A stretch of DNA of 64,000 bases from CBFFRJ01 sp051486985 (GTDB taxonomy: Bacteria; Pseudomonadota; Gammaproteobacteria; Enterobacterales; Enterobacteriaceae): assembly GCF_051486985.1 (NCBI RefSeq), contig NZ_JAHVDV010000018.1, positions 1 through 64,000 of the forward strand, given 5' to 3'. This document shows positions 36,437 through 46,172 of the stretch, piece by piece (the stretch's first letter is position 1; every line of letters begins with the position of its first letter). The notes beneath the pieces were generated by a model. It did no database searches. It saw nothing but the letters and a program-made list of their open reading frames with translations, and was not told the origin of the DNA. The translations under genes and the position numbers were made by a program.

Positions 36437-38056
36437 TTACAGTCTGGGACCGGCGCTCACCAGTGCGGCTCCTGCGGCGGTGTCGGTGTACTTCTCAAAG
36501 TTACTGATGAAAAGTTTCGCCAGCTGCGTGGCTTTCTCCTGCCACTGTTCTGGTGACGCGTAGGTGTTTCTTGGATCGAGGATCCGGGTATCTACGCCGG
36601 GTAATTCCGTCGGGATAGCCAGATTAAACATCGGCAGCGTAAAGGTTTCAGCCTCGTCCAGCGCGCCATCAAGAATCGCGTCAATGATCGCCCGCGTATC
36701 CTTAATGGAGATACGTTTACCCGTACCGTTCCAGCCGGTGTTAACCAGATAAGCCTGCGCGCCGACAGCTTGCATTCGTTTTACCAGCACTTCGGCGTAT
36801 TGCGTCGGGTGCAACGACAGGAACGCTGCGCCGAAACAGGCGGAGAAGGTCGGAGTAGGCTCAGTGACGCCGCGTTCGGTGCCCGCTAATTTCGCCGTAA
36901 AGCCAGACAGAAAGTGATATTGCGTCTGGTCTGCGGTTAAACGAGACACCGGCGGCAACACGCCGAAGGCATCCGCGGTGAGGAAGATGACCTTAGTGGC
37001 GTGTCCTGCTTTTGACACGGGTTTAACGATGTTGTCGATGTGATAGATAGGGTAAGAGACCCGGGTGTTTTCGGTTTTAGAGGCATCATCGTAATCAATG
37101 CTACCGTCGGCACGCACGGTCACGTTTTCCAGCAGCGCATCGCGACGAATGGCGTGGAAGATATCCGGTTCTGCTTCTTCAGACAGCCTGATGGTCTTGG
37201 CGTAGCAGCCACCTTCGAAGTTAAACACGCCGTCATCGTCCCAGCCGTGTTCGTCATCGCCAATCAGCCGGCGCTTCGGATCTGTAGAGAGCGTGGTTTT
37301 GCCCGTGCCAGAAAGACCAAAGAAAACGGCCACATCGCCCTTCTCGCCCACGTTCGCAGAGCAGTGCATTGAGGCAATACCCTTGAGCGGCAAAAGGTAG
37401 TTCATGATTGAGAACATCCCTTTTTTCATCTCGCCACCGTACCAGGTGCCGCCAATAAGCTGGATGCGCTCGGTGAGGTTAAATGCCACAAAGTTTTCCG
37501 AGTTCAGCCCCTGCTCTTTCCATAAGGGGTTGGTGCATTTTGCGCCGTTCATGACGATGAAATCGGGTTCGAAATCAGCGAGTTCTTCAGGGGTAGGACG
37601 GATAAACATATTTTTCACGAAGTGTGCCTGCCAGGCCACTTCAGTGACAAACCGTACGGAGAGACGGGTATCGGGGTTTGCCCCGCAAAAGGCGTCAATG
37701 ATGAACAGACGTTTACCGGAGAGCTGGCGGGTCACAAGGCCTTTAAGATGTTGCCAGGTTTCGGGTGAGAGCGGCTTATTGTCGTTCTTACCTTTGCCTT
37801 TGTCGGACCACCAGACGCTGTCGCGCGTGGTGTCATCGCGGACAATATACTTATCTTTCGGCGAGCGACCAGTGAAAATACCGGTGTCGACGGCGACCGC
37901 ACCTGAATCGGTTAACACGCCTCGCTCGTAGCCTTCGAGGTCATCCCTGAGCTCTTCCTGAAACAACGTATCGTAGTCGGGGTTGTAAACGATATCCTGA
38001 ACATCGTTGATACCATAAGCCTTGAGCTCCTGCGGGGTTAAATCTTTAACGCGCAT
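36437..38056 (-). CDS. pckA: Phosphoenolpyruvate carboxykinase (ATP)
   Basis: Converts oxaloacetate and ATP to phosphoenolpyruvate, CO2 and ADP, the entry to gluconeogenesis. 539 residues (E. coli 540). Kinase P-loop GLSGTGKTTLST, the PEPCK signature around GMFSIMNYLLPLKGIASMHC, and the metal and substrate residues in that region are present. Single gene with a long upstream region (350 nt) that holds a possible CRP site. Confidence 0.98.
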   Translation of the reverse strand: MRVKDLTPQELKAYGINDVQDIVYNPDYDTLFQEELRDDLEGYERGVLTDSGAVAVDTGIFTGRSPKDKYIVRDDTTRDSVWWSDKGKGKNDNKPLSPETWQHLKGLVTRQLSGKRLFIIDAFCGANPDTRLSVRFVTEVAWQAHFVKNMFIRPTPEELADFEPDFIVMNGAKCTNPLWKEQGLNSENFVAFNLTERIQLIGGTWYGGEMKKGMFSIMNYLLPLKGIASMHCSANVGEKGDVAVFFGLSGTGKTTLSTDPKRRLIGDDEHGWDDDGVFNFEGGCYAKTIRLSEEAEPDIFHAIRRDALLENVTVRADGSIDYDDASKTENTRVSYPIYHIDNIVKPVSKAGHATKVIFLTADAFGVLPPVSRLTADQTQYHFLSGFTAKLAGTERGVTEPTPTFSACFGAAFLSLHPTQYAEVLVKRMQAVGAQAYLVNTGWNGTGKRISIKDTRAIIDAILDGALDEAETFTLPMFNLAIPTELPGVDTRILDPRNTYASPEQWQEKATQLAKLFISNFEKYTDTAAGAALVSAGPRL

Positions 38057-38277
38057 GTCACTTCTCCTTAGCCAATATGTACTGCCTGAAATTGTAGGGT
38101 TGTTATCCCGTCCCTGACCGCGACACGGCTCATAGATTTACGCATCTCGACGAACCCTTAGCGATGTAAAACACTGTGATATCCGTCATGAAACGAGACA
38201 GATTCTGGCAATGATAGCCATTATGATCGGGAAAATGTTATTAAAGCGACATAAAGCGATATTTTAAACGGTGAGAT

Positions 38278-38293
38278 TGTGACTGTAATCGCT
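38278..38293 (-). promoter_or_regulatory. Possible CRP site upstream of pckA
   Basis: TGTGACTGTAATCGCT: first half TGTGA is perfect, the second (TCGCT) matches TCACA at three of five positions, spacing 6. It lies about 220 nt before the pckA start. pckA is catabolite-repressed in E. coli, but this site is assigned only by pattern. Confidence 0.4.
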
Positions 38294-38362
38294 TTCATGA
38301 AAGAAAATTACGTAAGCCTTTCATAAACTATTTTAGCGGAAACGTGACGCGTCAGACAAAAA

Positions 38363-38381
38363 TGCCACCGCGAGGGTGGCA
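38363..38381 (-). terminator. Terminator of the igaA-yrfG-hslR-hslO genes
   Basis: Stem TGCCACC (38363-38369) with GGTGGCA (38375-38381), loop GCGAG. Reading on the minus strand it is followed by TTTTTG, a rho-independent terminator for hslO. Confidence 0.85.
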
Positions 38382-38406
38382 CCTGAAGACGACTAAAGAT
38401 GAAGGA

Positions 38407-39285
38407 TTAATGCACTTGCGGATCGGCAGGGGAGGCGTTGTTGCGGATTTCTGCGATGTCCATAGAATTAAAGAGGTAATGGTTACCACAGTAATCGCAG
38501 TTCATATCAATCTCACCCTCTTCAGCAAGGATGCTGTCGACTTCTTCATCCGGCAGCGTTTTTAAGGCATCTGCGCAGCGCTCGCGGGAACAGGTGCATT
38601 TAAACTCCACGTCCTGCGGATCGTACAGGCGAACTTCTTCATCGTGGTAAAGGCGATGCAGCACTTCTTCTGCCGCCAGCGTAAGGAGTTCGTCTGCTTT
38701 AATGGTTTCCGTCAAAATGGCCAAATGCTCGAAATCTTCCGCCTGGGTTTCCTGAGCAGGGAGCACCTGCAACAGCATACCGCCCGCAGCAGGCGTGCCT
38801 GCGACCTCACCGGTGCGAATAAACAGGCGCGTCGGCAACTGCTCAGAGCGCAGGAAATAGTCTTCCAGACAGGCGGCCAGGGTATCGCCTTCCAGACCGA
38901 CAACGCCCTGATAGCGTTCACCTTCTTCAGGCGTAATGGTGATAACCAGATAACCATTACCTACCAGCGTTTTCAGATCAGCGCCTTCAGGAATCTCGCC
39001 CTGTACGCGGGCTACGCCACGCATTTGCTGGCGGTTGTTGCCATTAATCACCGCCAGGCTCATCGGGCCATCACCCTGCAATTGCACCGTGATATCACCC
39101 GCAAACTTCAGCGTCGCCGTGAGCAGGCTGGTCGCAACCAGCAGCTCACCCAGAAGCGTTTTCACCGGCAAGGGGTAATTGTGATTTTCCAGCATCTGTT
39201 TCCAGGTTTCCGAGACGGTTACCAGTTCGCCGCGCACGGCGTAGTTTTCAAACAGATAGCGGTGTAGTTGGTCATGTTGAGCCAT
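38407..39285 (-). CDS. hslO: Redox-regulated chaperone Hsp33
   Basis: Holdase activated by oxidative unfolding together with heat; protects proteins from aggregation. 292 residues (E. coli 292-294). N-terminal chaperone domain, then a C-terminal redox switch with four zinc-binding cysteines, C230, C232, C263 and C266 (CTC...CDYC), released when oxidised. It is 24 nt after hslR in the same direction. Confidence 0.97.
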   Translation of the reverse strand: MAQHDQLHRYLFENYAVRGELVTVSETWKQMLENHNYPLPVKTLLGELLVATSLLTATLKFAGDITVQLQGDGPMSLAVINGNNRQQMRGVARVQGEIPEGADLKTLVGNGYLVITITPEEGERYQGVVGLEGDTLAACLEDYFLRSEQLPTRLFIRTGEVAGTPAAGGMLLQVLPAQETQAEDFEHLAILTETIKADELLTLAAEEVLHRLYHDEEVRLYDPQDVEFKCTCSRERCADALKTLPDEEVDSILAEEGEIDMNCDYCGNHYLFNSMDIAEIRNNASPADPQVH

Positions 39286-39309
39286 AATTTTCTCTCTTGC
39301 AGGTGCGCA

Positions 39310-39711
39310 CTACTGGCTGTCACCGTGTTTAAATTTCATCAGGTCGCGGCGTTCTTTCTTATCCGGTCGACGGTCAGGATGAGGCATGGTCAGCGCATTC
39401 AGTTTACGTGCCTGCGCCATTTTTTCCCGCTTCTCAATGCTTTCAGCCGTTTCTTCATAGAGCAAAACAGCCTCCTCTGCGGGACGTCGCTGTTCAGTAA
39501 TGCCCTTAATGATCACCGTGCGTTCATCGTTTCCCTGGCGAAGGGTCAGGGTGGCATTCAGTTCGACGGTTTTACTCGGCTTGCTACGCTGGCCGTTGTA
39601 ATGCACTTTGCCGCCTTCGATCATGTCACGAGCCAGGGCACGCGTTTTGTAAAAGCGCGCGGCCCAGAGCCATTTATCCAGTCGGACGTCCTGCGCGGGC
39701 TGTGGTTTCAT
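39310..39711 (-). CDS. hslR: Ribosome-associated heat shock protein Hsp15
   Basis: Small S4-domain RNA-binding protein that binds stalled 50S subunits carrying peptidyl-tRNA and helps recycle them. 133 residues, the same as in E. coli. The S4 domain starts at RLDKWLWAARFYKTRALARDMIEGGKV (about residues 9-35), followed by a basic C-terminal tail (KKERRDLMKFKHG). Its start overlaps the yrfG stop by one base (TAATG). Confidence 0.96.
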   Translation of the reverse strand: MKPQPAQDVRLDKWLWAARFYKTRALARDMIEGGKVHYNGQRSKPSKTVELNATLTLRQGNDERTVIIKGITEQRRPAEEAVLLYEETAESIEKREKMAQARKLNALTMPHPDRRPDKKERRDLMKFKHGDSQ

Positions 39712-40391
39712 TACCTCTCCTTCTCGCTGAGCGAGGGAATCAGGTGGCGATAATCGTTCATGCCGGGATGGCGCAGATAGGTTTTATCTGCAAGCCCGGA
39801 GTCAGGGTTGGTCACCCCAAGGCAGTAACGAATACCAAATTTTGCGGCGGCATCCAGAATCGGTTCGCTGTCATCAATAAACAGCGTGCGTTCAGGATCC
39901 AGGCCTGTTTCGTCTACTACGCCCTGCCACAAACGCTGATCCTCTTTGGGATAACCAAATGTGTGGGTGGAAAGCAATAAATCAAGGTGTGCCGCAAGGC
40001 CGGTATGCTCAAGTTTCACGGCCAGGTTGTGCGGATGCGCATTGGTTAACAGGATGCGTCTCTTACCGCATTTTTGCAGCGCATCCAGAAAGGGCACGGT
40101 ATCTTCACGTAGCACGGCGCGTGGCCCTTGTTGCGTTGTCATCGCACAGATATCGAGCCCCAGACGTTCACTCCAGAAATCCAGACAGTACCAGTTTAGC
40201 GTATGCTGCACCGCGTGATATTCCTTGCGAATAATGGCCTGTGCTTCGGTTGCGGTGATCCCTTCCTTTGCGCCGAACGTCTCTGGAACCAGCGTCTGCC
40301 AGAAGTAATTGTCAAAAGCGAGGTCGAGCAGCGTACCGTCCATGTCCAGCAGGACGGTGTCCACATCCCGCCAGTCAATATCAAAATGCAT
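39711..40391 (-). CDS. yrfG: HAD-family nucleotide hydrolase YrfG
   Basis: From MHFDIDWRDVDTV (40391) it has 226 residues (E. coli 222). HAD motifs: DMDGTLLDL (nucleophile Asp), LLTNAHPHN (motif II Thr), and FIDDSEPILDAA (motif IV). E. coli YrfG dephosphorylates purine nucleotides such as GMP and IMP; the same activity is inferred here. The upstream in-frame start at 40433 lacks conservation. Confidence 0.93.
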   Translation of the reverse strand: MHFDIDWRDVDTVLLDMDGTLLDLAFDNYFWQTLVPETFGAKEGITATEAQAIIRKEYHAVQHTLNWYCLDFWSERLGLDICAMTTQQGPRAVLREDTVPFLDALQKCGKRRILLTNAHPHNLAVKLEHTGLAAHLDLLLSTHTFGYPKEDQRLWQGVVDETGLDPERTLFIDDSEPILDAAAKFGIRYCLGVTNPDSGLADKTYLRHPGMNDYRHLIPSLSEKER

Positions 40392-40454
40392 AGGCAACTC
40401 CAGCCAGAAGGAAAATGCGCGCCAGATTACCACACCCGACGCGCATCCGTTTTA

Positions 40455-42590
40455 TCAGGTCAGGCTATCAGGAGCGGAGATCAGCGTGGGATTCAGACAA
40501 TTTTCATAATATTGCTGAATATCCGCAAGGCGTGAGCGGTTGCGTTGGTAGCGGCGGATGGCCAGGATGCCGTTATAGAGTGTACAAACCACCATTGCCA
40601 GCAGTAAGAGGGTGGTGCTGACATAACGCCACAGACCAGATGCATCCGGAATGCGATGAAGGCTGATATGGCGTGTACCATTCGCGTCCGTGGAGATATT
40701 GGTGATAATACCCTCGGCACTGAACGGTGTGCGCATGAGCATTTCAGCTAAGCGCTGAAATTCTTTCCATTGTTCGGTAGCAGGGTAGTCATAGAGCGCG
40801 ACCGGGGGATAGGGTTGATCGACCAGTTCGCTACCTTCTTCACTAACAATGATAAAACCACCTGGTGCCGGACTATTGAGCGACTGGGCCGCCCGCGCGG
40901 TTTCCCGCTGAATAAAGGGGGCGGTGGAGGTGGTTATCAGATTATCGAGTGATTCGGCGCTAACGGGCCGCAACAGGACATTAACGCCCGTCAGTCTACC
41001 CGCGCTGGCGCGTGAGGTCAGCGTATCCCAGTCTTTACTATTCCCCAGATTAACGAGTGCATTTTTAAGACGCAGGCAGTCGTCATCTGCGGCACAAAGC
41101 TGCTGGGTTTTCAGCACAATTTCTGAGAAGTCATCTAACAACACCATGCCAGATTTCTGAATTGCCGTACGCAAAGCCGGACTTACCCGGGAGTCGTCCT
41201 CAGGCTTGGGGTGCAACTGGCGGTTGACGGCCTGCACCAGCGCGGTGGCTTTGTTGACGGTTTCAGACTCTGGCAGGGGCAATGGCGGCGCATCGTTCCA
41301 GATAATCTGTGAACAGTCGAACGGCGCAAAAGGTGAGCTTTGACGTGATGTCCAGCTACCGGTGGCCGGAATACTACACATGCCAGTGCTGTGAATGCGC
41401 AGCGAATCGCCCACACGCAGGCCGGCAGACTCAAGCTCACTCACTTTTGTGGCTTCAAGCGTTTGTGCCCCCTTGATCCAGGAGAGGGTGAACTTAATGG
41501 GCATATCCAGCGGTACCCAAACCAGTAGCATCACCAGCACGACCAGTGCGCCCAGCGCAATGACCGCGCTGCGGACCCAGTGTTGTATCGGGAAATGGGT
41601 AACTTCATCGTGAAGGGAGAGAAAACGTCCCTGACGCACGACATGACGGTCCAGGTAGATATCAATATCGCTTTGCTGACCCAGATCCTGGGCGATGAAG
41701 GGCTGCCAGTGGCGTGGATAGATTAAATCAATGATTCCCAAAGAGATATTATTGATTTGCTCCTGATCGTTTTCACCAAACAGACCCCAGCGTTTAGGAG
41801 TGCCACGCAAACAATGTATTTCCCGCAGGGCATTTTTAGCCGGTGGGGCAAACATGCCCCACATGCCTGCGGCGAGAAGGAGAATGCCCCCTCCGGCAAG
41901 CCAGATAACAAACACTTCTGGCGTGACAAGGCATAAAAAGAACAGGACAAACGATGTTGCGATAAGCAAGGCTTCGCGCATACCATCCGGGCGACCGAGC
42001 GCATATTCTTGCGGGGTTTCATGGCGAATATTGAGCAACTCAATTTGCTCTGTCTCTTCACCGCGAATAGCAGAATGCGTTTTCTGCACACGCTCAGGCA
42101 TCAGCCCCTGCTCGTCATACCGCGATTCACTCAGCGTATGACCATTGAGCGAAATCACCAGCGGCAGAGTATCCGTGCGAATCAGCTCAACACTGTTCTC
42201 ATCGGTAATGTACTGTTCCCAGAAGGGGGGCAAATGCACTTCTACGGAGTCGAGATAGTAACGCCATTTGTTTGGCGCATCCGTAGTAATGCCGTAGCGG
42301 GTGATGGCCTGAGTGAGGTGGATAACCGTATTACTTTGAGGATTTAACGCCAGAGAGACTGGCGCGGTGGTCGCGCCTGTCGGGCCTGGCGCCTGACGGG
42401 TACGGGAAAGGGCTTCCAGATAGCTTTCAACGGCGTTGCGCTCTTCCGGGGTTAATTTACGCGTTGTCGCACCTGCAAAAGCCTGAAGGTGTGGTAAACG
42501 AAATCGCCGCTGCGATCTCATCCGGTACACCCACCCAATGGCAAGTGCTAAGGCCAGCATAGCAGCGAAAAAAATCAAAATGGTGCTCAT
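40455..42590 (-). CDS. igaA: Rcs phosphorelay inhibitor IgaA (YrfF/MucM)
   Basis: Inner-membrane protein that keeps the Rcs envelope-stress phosphorelay silent through contact with RcsD; RcsF titrates it when the envelope is damaged. 711 residues, the same as E. coli YrfF. Membrane segments are at about residues 1-20, 205-250, 335-360 and 650-670, with a large periplasmic domain (about 365-650) holding Cys residues in MCSIPATGS, DCSQIIWND and CAADDDCLRL. Essential in Rcs+ enterobacteria. Confidence 0.97.
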   Translation of the reverse strand: MSTILIFFAAMLALALAIGWVYRMRSQRRFRLPHLQAFAGATTRKLTPEERNAVESYLEALSRTRQAPGPTGATTAPVSLALNPQSNTVIHLTQAITRYGITTDAPNKWRYYLDSVEVHLPPFWEQYITDENSVELIRTDTLPLVISLNGHTLSESRYDEQGLMPERVQKTHSAIRGEETEQIELLNIRHETPQEYALGRPDGMREALLIATSFVLFFLCLVTPEVFVIWLAGGGILLLAAGMWGMFAPPAKNALREIHCLRGTPKRWGLFGENDQEQINNISLGIIDLIYPRHWQPFIAQDLGQQSDIDIYLDRHVVRQGRFLSLHDEVTHFPIQHWVRSAVIALGALVVLVMLLVWVPLDMPIKFTLSWIKGAQTLEATKVSELESAGLRVGDSLRIHSTGMCSIPATGSWTSRQSSPFAPFDCSQIIWNDAPPLPLPESETVNKATALVQAVNRQLHPKPEDDSRVSPALRTAIQKSGMVLLDDFSEIVLKTQQLCAADDDCLRLKNALVNLGNSKDWDTLTSRASAGRLTGVNVLLRPVSAESLDNLITTSTAPFIQRETARAAQSLNSPAPGGFIIVSEEGSELVDQPYPPVALYDYPATEQWKEFQRLAEMLMRTPFSAEGIITNISTDANGTRHISLHRIPDASGLWRYVSTTLLLLAMVVCTLYNGILAIRRYQRNRSRLADIQQYYENCLNPTLISAPDSLT

Positions 42591-42911
42591 GCTTTCCCCA
42601 TCTTACTTTTAGCAGCAGGTGTAGTCAGTCGCACCTTTTCCCATCAATATTATCAGTTTAATCAACATGTTAATAGGTGAAATCATATTCTTAATGTGTT
42701 AGTGCTTCACAGCCTTTGAAAGGGTAGCAAAGTGCTCACATAGCGAATATCAGCAAATTCCTGGAATTATTTCAACCTCTTGACTTTTAGGTTTATTTGG
42801 TCAATGCATAGAGTAAGGTTGCGAAAATGTAAATGCCTGGCAAATGACATTGCTCAAGTGCGGTAGTGTGTCGCACAATAATGTCAGTATTCTCTGGAAA
42901 GACCGATAATA
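42591..42911. other. igaA-nudE divergent intergenic region
   Basis: 321 nt, AT-rich, must hold promoters for both igaA and nudE. Visible: a short inverted repeat GTGCG (42858-42862)/CGCAC (42872-42876) and a TTGACT that could be a -35 element at 42780-42785. Nothing else can be assigned. Confidence 0.5.
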
Positions 42912-43472
42912 ATGAGCGAATCACTGCAAAAGCCCACCATTCTCAGTGTTGAAACCGTGGCCTCTTCACGACTATTTAACGTTGAAAGTGTGGATCTGGA
43001 ATTCAGTAATGGTGTACGTCGCGTTTATGAACGTATGCGCCCCTCCAACCGCGAGGCGGTCATGATCGTGCCCATTATCGACGATCATATAATCCTTATT
43101 CGTGAATATGCGGTGGGAACTGAATCTTATGAGCTGGGATTTTCCAAAGGGCTGATAGACCCCGGCGAAAACATGTATGAGGCAGCAAACCGCGAGCTCA
43201 AAGAAGAGGTGGGGTTTGGCGCTAATGAACTGACCTTCCTGAAAAAACTCAGCATGGCACCCTCATACTTCTCCAGCAAAATGAACATCCTCTTGGCAGA
43301 AGACCTCTATCCCGAATCGTTGCCGGGGGATGAGCCGGAGCCGCTACCGCAGGTTCGCTGGCCGCTGGCCCATTTAATGGATCTGCTGGAAGAGCCTGAT
43401 TTTCACGAAGCCCGTAACGTCAGCGCGCTGTTCCTCCTCCGGGAGTGGCTGAGAGGCCAGGGCAGGCTATAA
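42912..43472 (+). CDS. nudE: ADP compounds hydrolase NudE
   Basis: Nudix hydrolase acting on ADP-ribose, NADH and Ap3A-type compounds. 186 residues, the same as in E. coli. The Nudix box spans residues 80-102, GLIDPGE then RELKEEVG, with all signature residues. Monocistronic, convergent with mrcA, shared terminator downstream. Confidence 0.97.
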   Translation: MSESLQKPTILSVETVASSRLFNVESVDLEFSNGVRRVYERMRPSNREAVMIVPIIDDHIILIREYAVGTESYELGFSKGLIDPGENMYEAANRELKEEVGFGANELTFLKKLSMAPSYFSSKMNILLAEDLYPESLPGDEPEPLPQVRWPLAHLMDLLEEPDFHEARNVSALFLLREWLRGQGRL

Positions 43473-43498
43473 AAAAAGGCGCTTATCGCGCCTTTTTT
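43472..43498. terminator. Bidirectional terminator between nudE and mrcA
   Basis: Perfect stem AAAAAAGGCGC (43472-43482) with GCGCCTTTTTT (43488-43498), loop TTATC. It touches the stop codons of both convergent genes. Confidence 0.9.
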
Positions 43499-43499
43499 G

Positions 43500-46052
43500 T
43501 CAGAAGAGTTCGTGGGTCTCACCGTTATCGATGATGGTCGTGCCCACCTCATGCACCGCCTGCTGGGTCGGTTGTGTACCTTCGATAAAGTATTCCTGGC
43601 GACTACTGCCACCACTGGCCAACTGACCGGTGCCTCTGTCAATGTTCACTGTCACAATACCTGGCGGCGGCGTGAGAGGGTCTTCTGGCACCCCGTCTAA
43701 CACTGCCTGCATGTAGGCATCCCACGCTGGTTGCGCACTCTTGGCCCCGCCTTCATAACCGGAAATCTGATCTTTAATCGCACCTGAGGCCGTCGTGCGC
43801 CCCAGATCACGGCGATGATCGTCAAAACCAATCCATACCGAGGTAACTACGCCCGGACCATACCCTGAGAACCAGGCATCCTTCGAGCTGTTAGTGGTGC
43901 CGGTTTTACCGCCAATATCGCTACGTTTCAGATCCCGGCCCGCGCGCCAGCCCGTACCCTGCCAGCCGGGCTCGCCAAAGATATTACTGTTAAGCGCACT
44001 TTTGATTAAGAACGCCAGTGGCGTATTGATAACGTGCGGCGCGTACTCCTGCCCACCGCTTCTGGCGACCAGATCCTGATTCGCTTGCTCCAGTTGAGGC
44101 ATTGGGACGCCGGAATTTGGCTGCTCCTGAGAGGTCGCCACGTTTTCCATATCTTTATTTTCAAGCACGTTGGATTTTGGCGTATCGCCATAAATCACAG
44201 GAATATCGCAGTTCGCGCAGGCGATTTTGGGCCTGGCTTCAAATAGCACCCCACCCTGATCGTTCTCGATTTTGGTAATGAAATAGGGATCAACCAGGAA
44301 CCCCCCGTTTGCCATCACCGCATAGCCGCGTGCGACCTGCATCGGGGTGAATGAAGCGGAACCCAGCGCCAGCGATTCGGTATGCACAATGTTCTGTGCC
44401 GGGAAGCCGAAACGCTGCAAATACTCTGCTGCGTAATCGACACCCATTGCGCGCATTGCTCGTACCATCACTACGTTTTTTGACTGCCCCAGTCCCTGAC
44501 GCAGACGAATCGGCCCGGCATACTCGGCCGGGGAGTTTTTGGGCTGCCAGTCAGAACCCGCACCGGCATCCCAGCGGGAAATCGGAACGTCATTCAGAAT
44601 ACTTGCCAGCGTCAGGCCTTTATCCATCGCCGCGGTATAAAGGAAGGGTTTTATGTTGGAACCCACCTGACGCAACGCCTGAGTCGCACGGTTAAATTTG
44701 CTCTGATTAAAGTCGAAACCGCCAACCAGCGCCAGCACCGCACCGTCATGTGGATTAATCGACACTAATGCAGAATTGACATCGGGCACCTGCGCCAGCC
44801 ACCAGTTTTCATTTACCGGGCGCACCCAGATTTGCTGGCCTGTCTGCACAACGTCAGTGACTTTACGAGGTGTCGGGCCTTGCTGTGTGTCAGAACGGTA
44901 AGGCCGTGCCCAGCGCATGCCTTCCATATGTAAGGAAACCGAAGTGCCATCCGCTAACATCGCCATCGCTTCCTGCGGATTTGCTGCGGTGACAACCGCA
45001 GGCTCTAACGGGCCATAAGAGGGGAGGCCTTTTAGCGACTCGGTAATTTTCCTGCTGTCCCATGCGGTTTCGCCCGGCTTCCACAGCACATTTGAAGGAC
45101 CGCGGTAACCGTGTCGCATATCGTAATCCATCACGTTATTACGCACGGCAGCTTGCGCGGATTGCTGCACTTTACGGGTGATGGTGGTGTACACCCGATA
45201 ACCATCTTCATAGGCTTTTTCGCCGTAGCGGGTCATCATTTCCTGACGCACCATCTCGGAGAGATAAGGGGCAGAGAAGGCGATTTCCGGGGCGTGATAG
45301 TCAGCATCAATGGTATCCGCACGGGCCTGATCGTATTGCGTCCTGGTGATATAGCCTTCACTAAGCATACGGGACAACACAACGTTACGTCGCGCGGTTG
45401 CCCGGTCCAGCGAATAGAGGGGGTTAAAGGTGGACGGTGCTTTAGGCAAGCCAGCAATAACCGCCATTTCACTCAGGGTTAGCTTATCTGCAGGTTTACC
45501 GAAATAGACCTGTGCAGCCGCCCCGACACCATAAGCCCGGTAGCCGAGATAAATTTTGTTCAGATAGAGTTCGAGAATCTCATCTTTCGTCAGGAGCTGT
45601 TCGATACGGATCGCGAGAAAAACTTCCTTAATTTTACGCAGCAGGGTGCGTTCAGGACTGAGGAAGAAGTTACGCGCCAGCTGCTGAGTAATGGTACTGG
45701 CACCCTGAGACGCATGACCGGAAAAGAGTGCCACGCTTGCCGCACGAAATATCCCAACCGGGTCGACACCATGATGCTCATAAAAACGGCTGTCTTCAGT
45801 GGCAATAAACGCCTTTACCATTTCTGGTGGGATTTGGCCCAACGTCAGCGGAATTCGTCGCTTTTCCCCATATTGTGCAATCAGTTCGCCATCAGCGCTG
45901 TAGACCTGCATCGGAATTTGGAGACGCACGTCTTTGAGCGTGGCGACATCGGGTAGCTGTGGCTCGATGTACTTGTATAAGCCATAAATCGAACCTGCTC
46001 CCAGCAGAATGCAAAAGACTGCAAGGATGAATAAATACTTTACGAACTTCAC
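43500..46052 (-). CDS. mrcA: Penicillin-binding protein 1A (class A bifunctional)
   Basis: Polymerises and crosslinks peptidoglycan; inner membrane, mostly periplasmic. A GTG start at 46052 gives 850 residues and matches the E. coli N-terminus (MKFVKYFLILAV); an ATG at 46076 would add eight residues (MKLNGNPP) and cannot be excluded. TM at about residues 5-28; glycosyltransferase motifs EDSRFYEHHGVD and TITQQLARN; OB-like insert; transpeptidase motifs SNIK (active-site Ser), SKN and KTGT. Divergent from hofM. Confidence 0.97.
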   Translation of the reverse strand: MKFVKYLFILAVFCILLGAGSIYGLYKYIEPQLPDVATLKDVRLQIPMQVYSADGELIAQYGEKRRIPLTLGQIPPEMVKAFIATEDSRFYEHHGVDPVGIFRAASVALFSGHASQGASTITQQLARNFFLSPERTLLRKIKEVFLAIRIEQLLTKDEILELYLNKIYLGYRAYGVGAAAQVYFGKPADKLTLSEMAVIAGLPKAPSTFNPLYSLDRATARRNVVLSRMLSEGYITRTQYDQARADTIDADYHAPEIAFSAPYLSEMVRQEMMTRYGEKAYEDGYRVYTTITRKVQQSAQAAVRNNVMDYDMRHGYRGPSNVLWKPGETAWDSRKITESLKGLPSYGPLEPAVVTAANPQEAMAMLADGTSVSLHMEGMRWARPYRSDTQQGPTPRKVTDVVQTGQQIWVRPVNENWWLAQVPDVNSALVSINPHDGAVLALVGGFDFNQSKFNRATQALRQVGSNIKPFLYTAAMDKGLTLASILNDVPISRWDAGAGSDWQPKNSPAEYAGPIRLRQGLGQSKNVVMVRAMRAMGVDYAAEYLQRFGFPAQNIVHTESLALGSASFTPMQVARGYAVMANGGFLVDPYFITKIENDQGGVLFEARPKIACANCDIPVIYGDTPKSNVLENKDMENVATSQEQPNSGVPMPQLEQANQDLVARSGGQEYAPHVINTPLAFLIKSALNSNIFGEPGWQGTGWRAGRDLKRSDIGGKTGTTNSSKDAWFSGYGPGVVTSVWIGFDDHRRDLGRTTASGAIKDQISGYEGGAKSAQPAWDAYMQAVLDGVPEDPLTPPPGIVTVNIDRGTGQLASGGSSRQEYFIEGTQPTQQAVHEVGTTIIDNGETHELF

Positions 46053-46172
46053 CGGAGGATTCCCATTTAGTTTCATTTGGGCAGTTTATAAACAACCGCG
46101 CGGTAGTATAAATGCAAGCCTGATGCATTGATAGAGCAGTTATCTCTCGCAACGATAAGGAGATCGTTAATT

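Larger units (their letters stand above)
38057..38406. other. pckA promoter region
   Basis: 350 nt between hslO and pckA, no gene. It holds a possible CRP site (38278-38293) and the hslO terminator (38363-38381). AAGGAGAAG lies just upstream of the pckA start. Confidence 0.6.

Noticed and set aside
42858..42876. Short inverted repeat GTGCG/CGCAC before nudE as an operator
   Set aside because: Only 5 bp per arm in a long gap, so chance is likely; kept only as a note in the region entry.
46053..46076. ATG start eight codons upstream of the chosen mrcA start
   Set aside because: The GTG start restores the E. coli length and N-terminus; still possible, so recorded in the mrcA entry.
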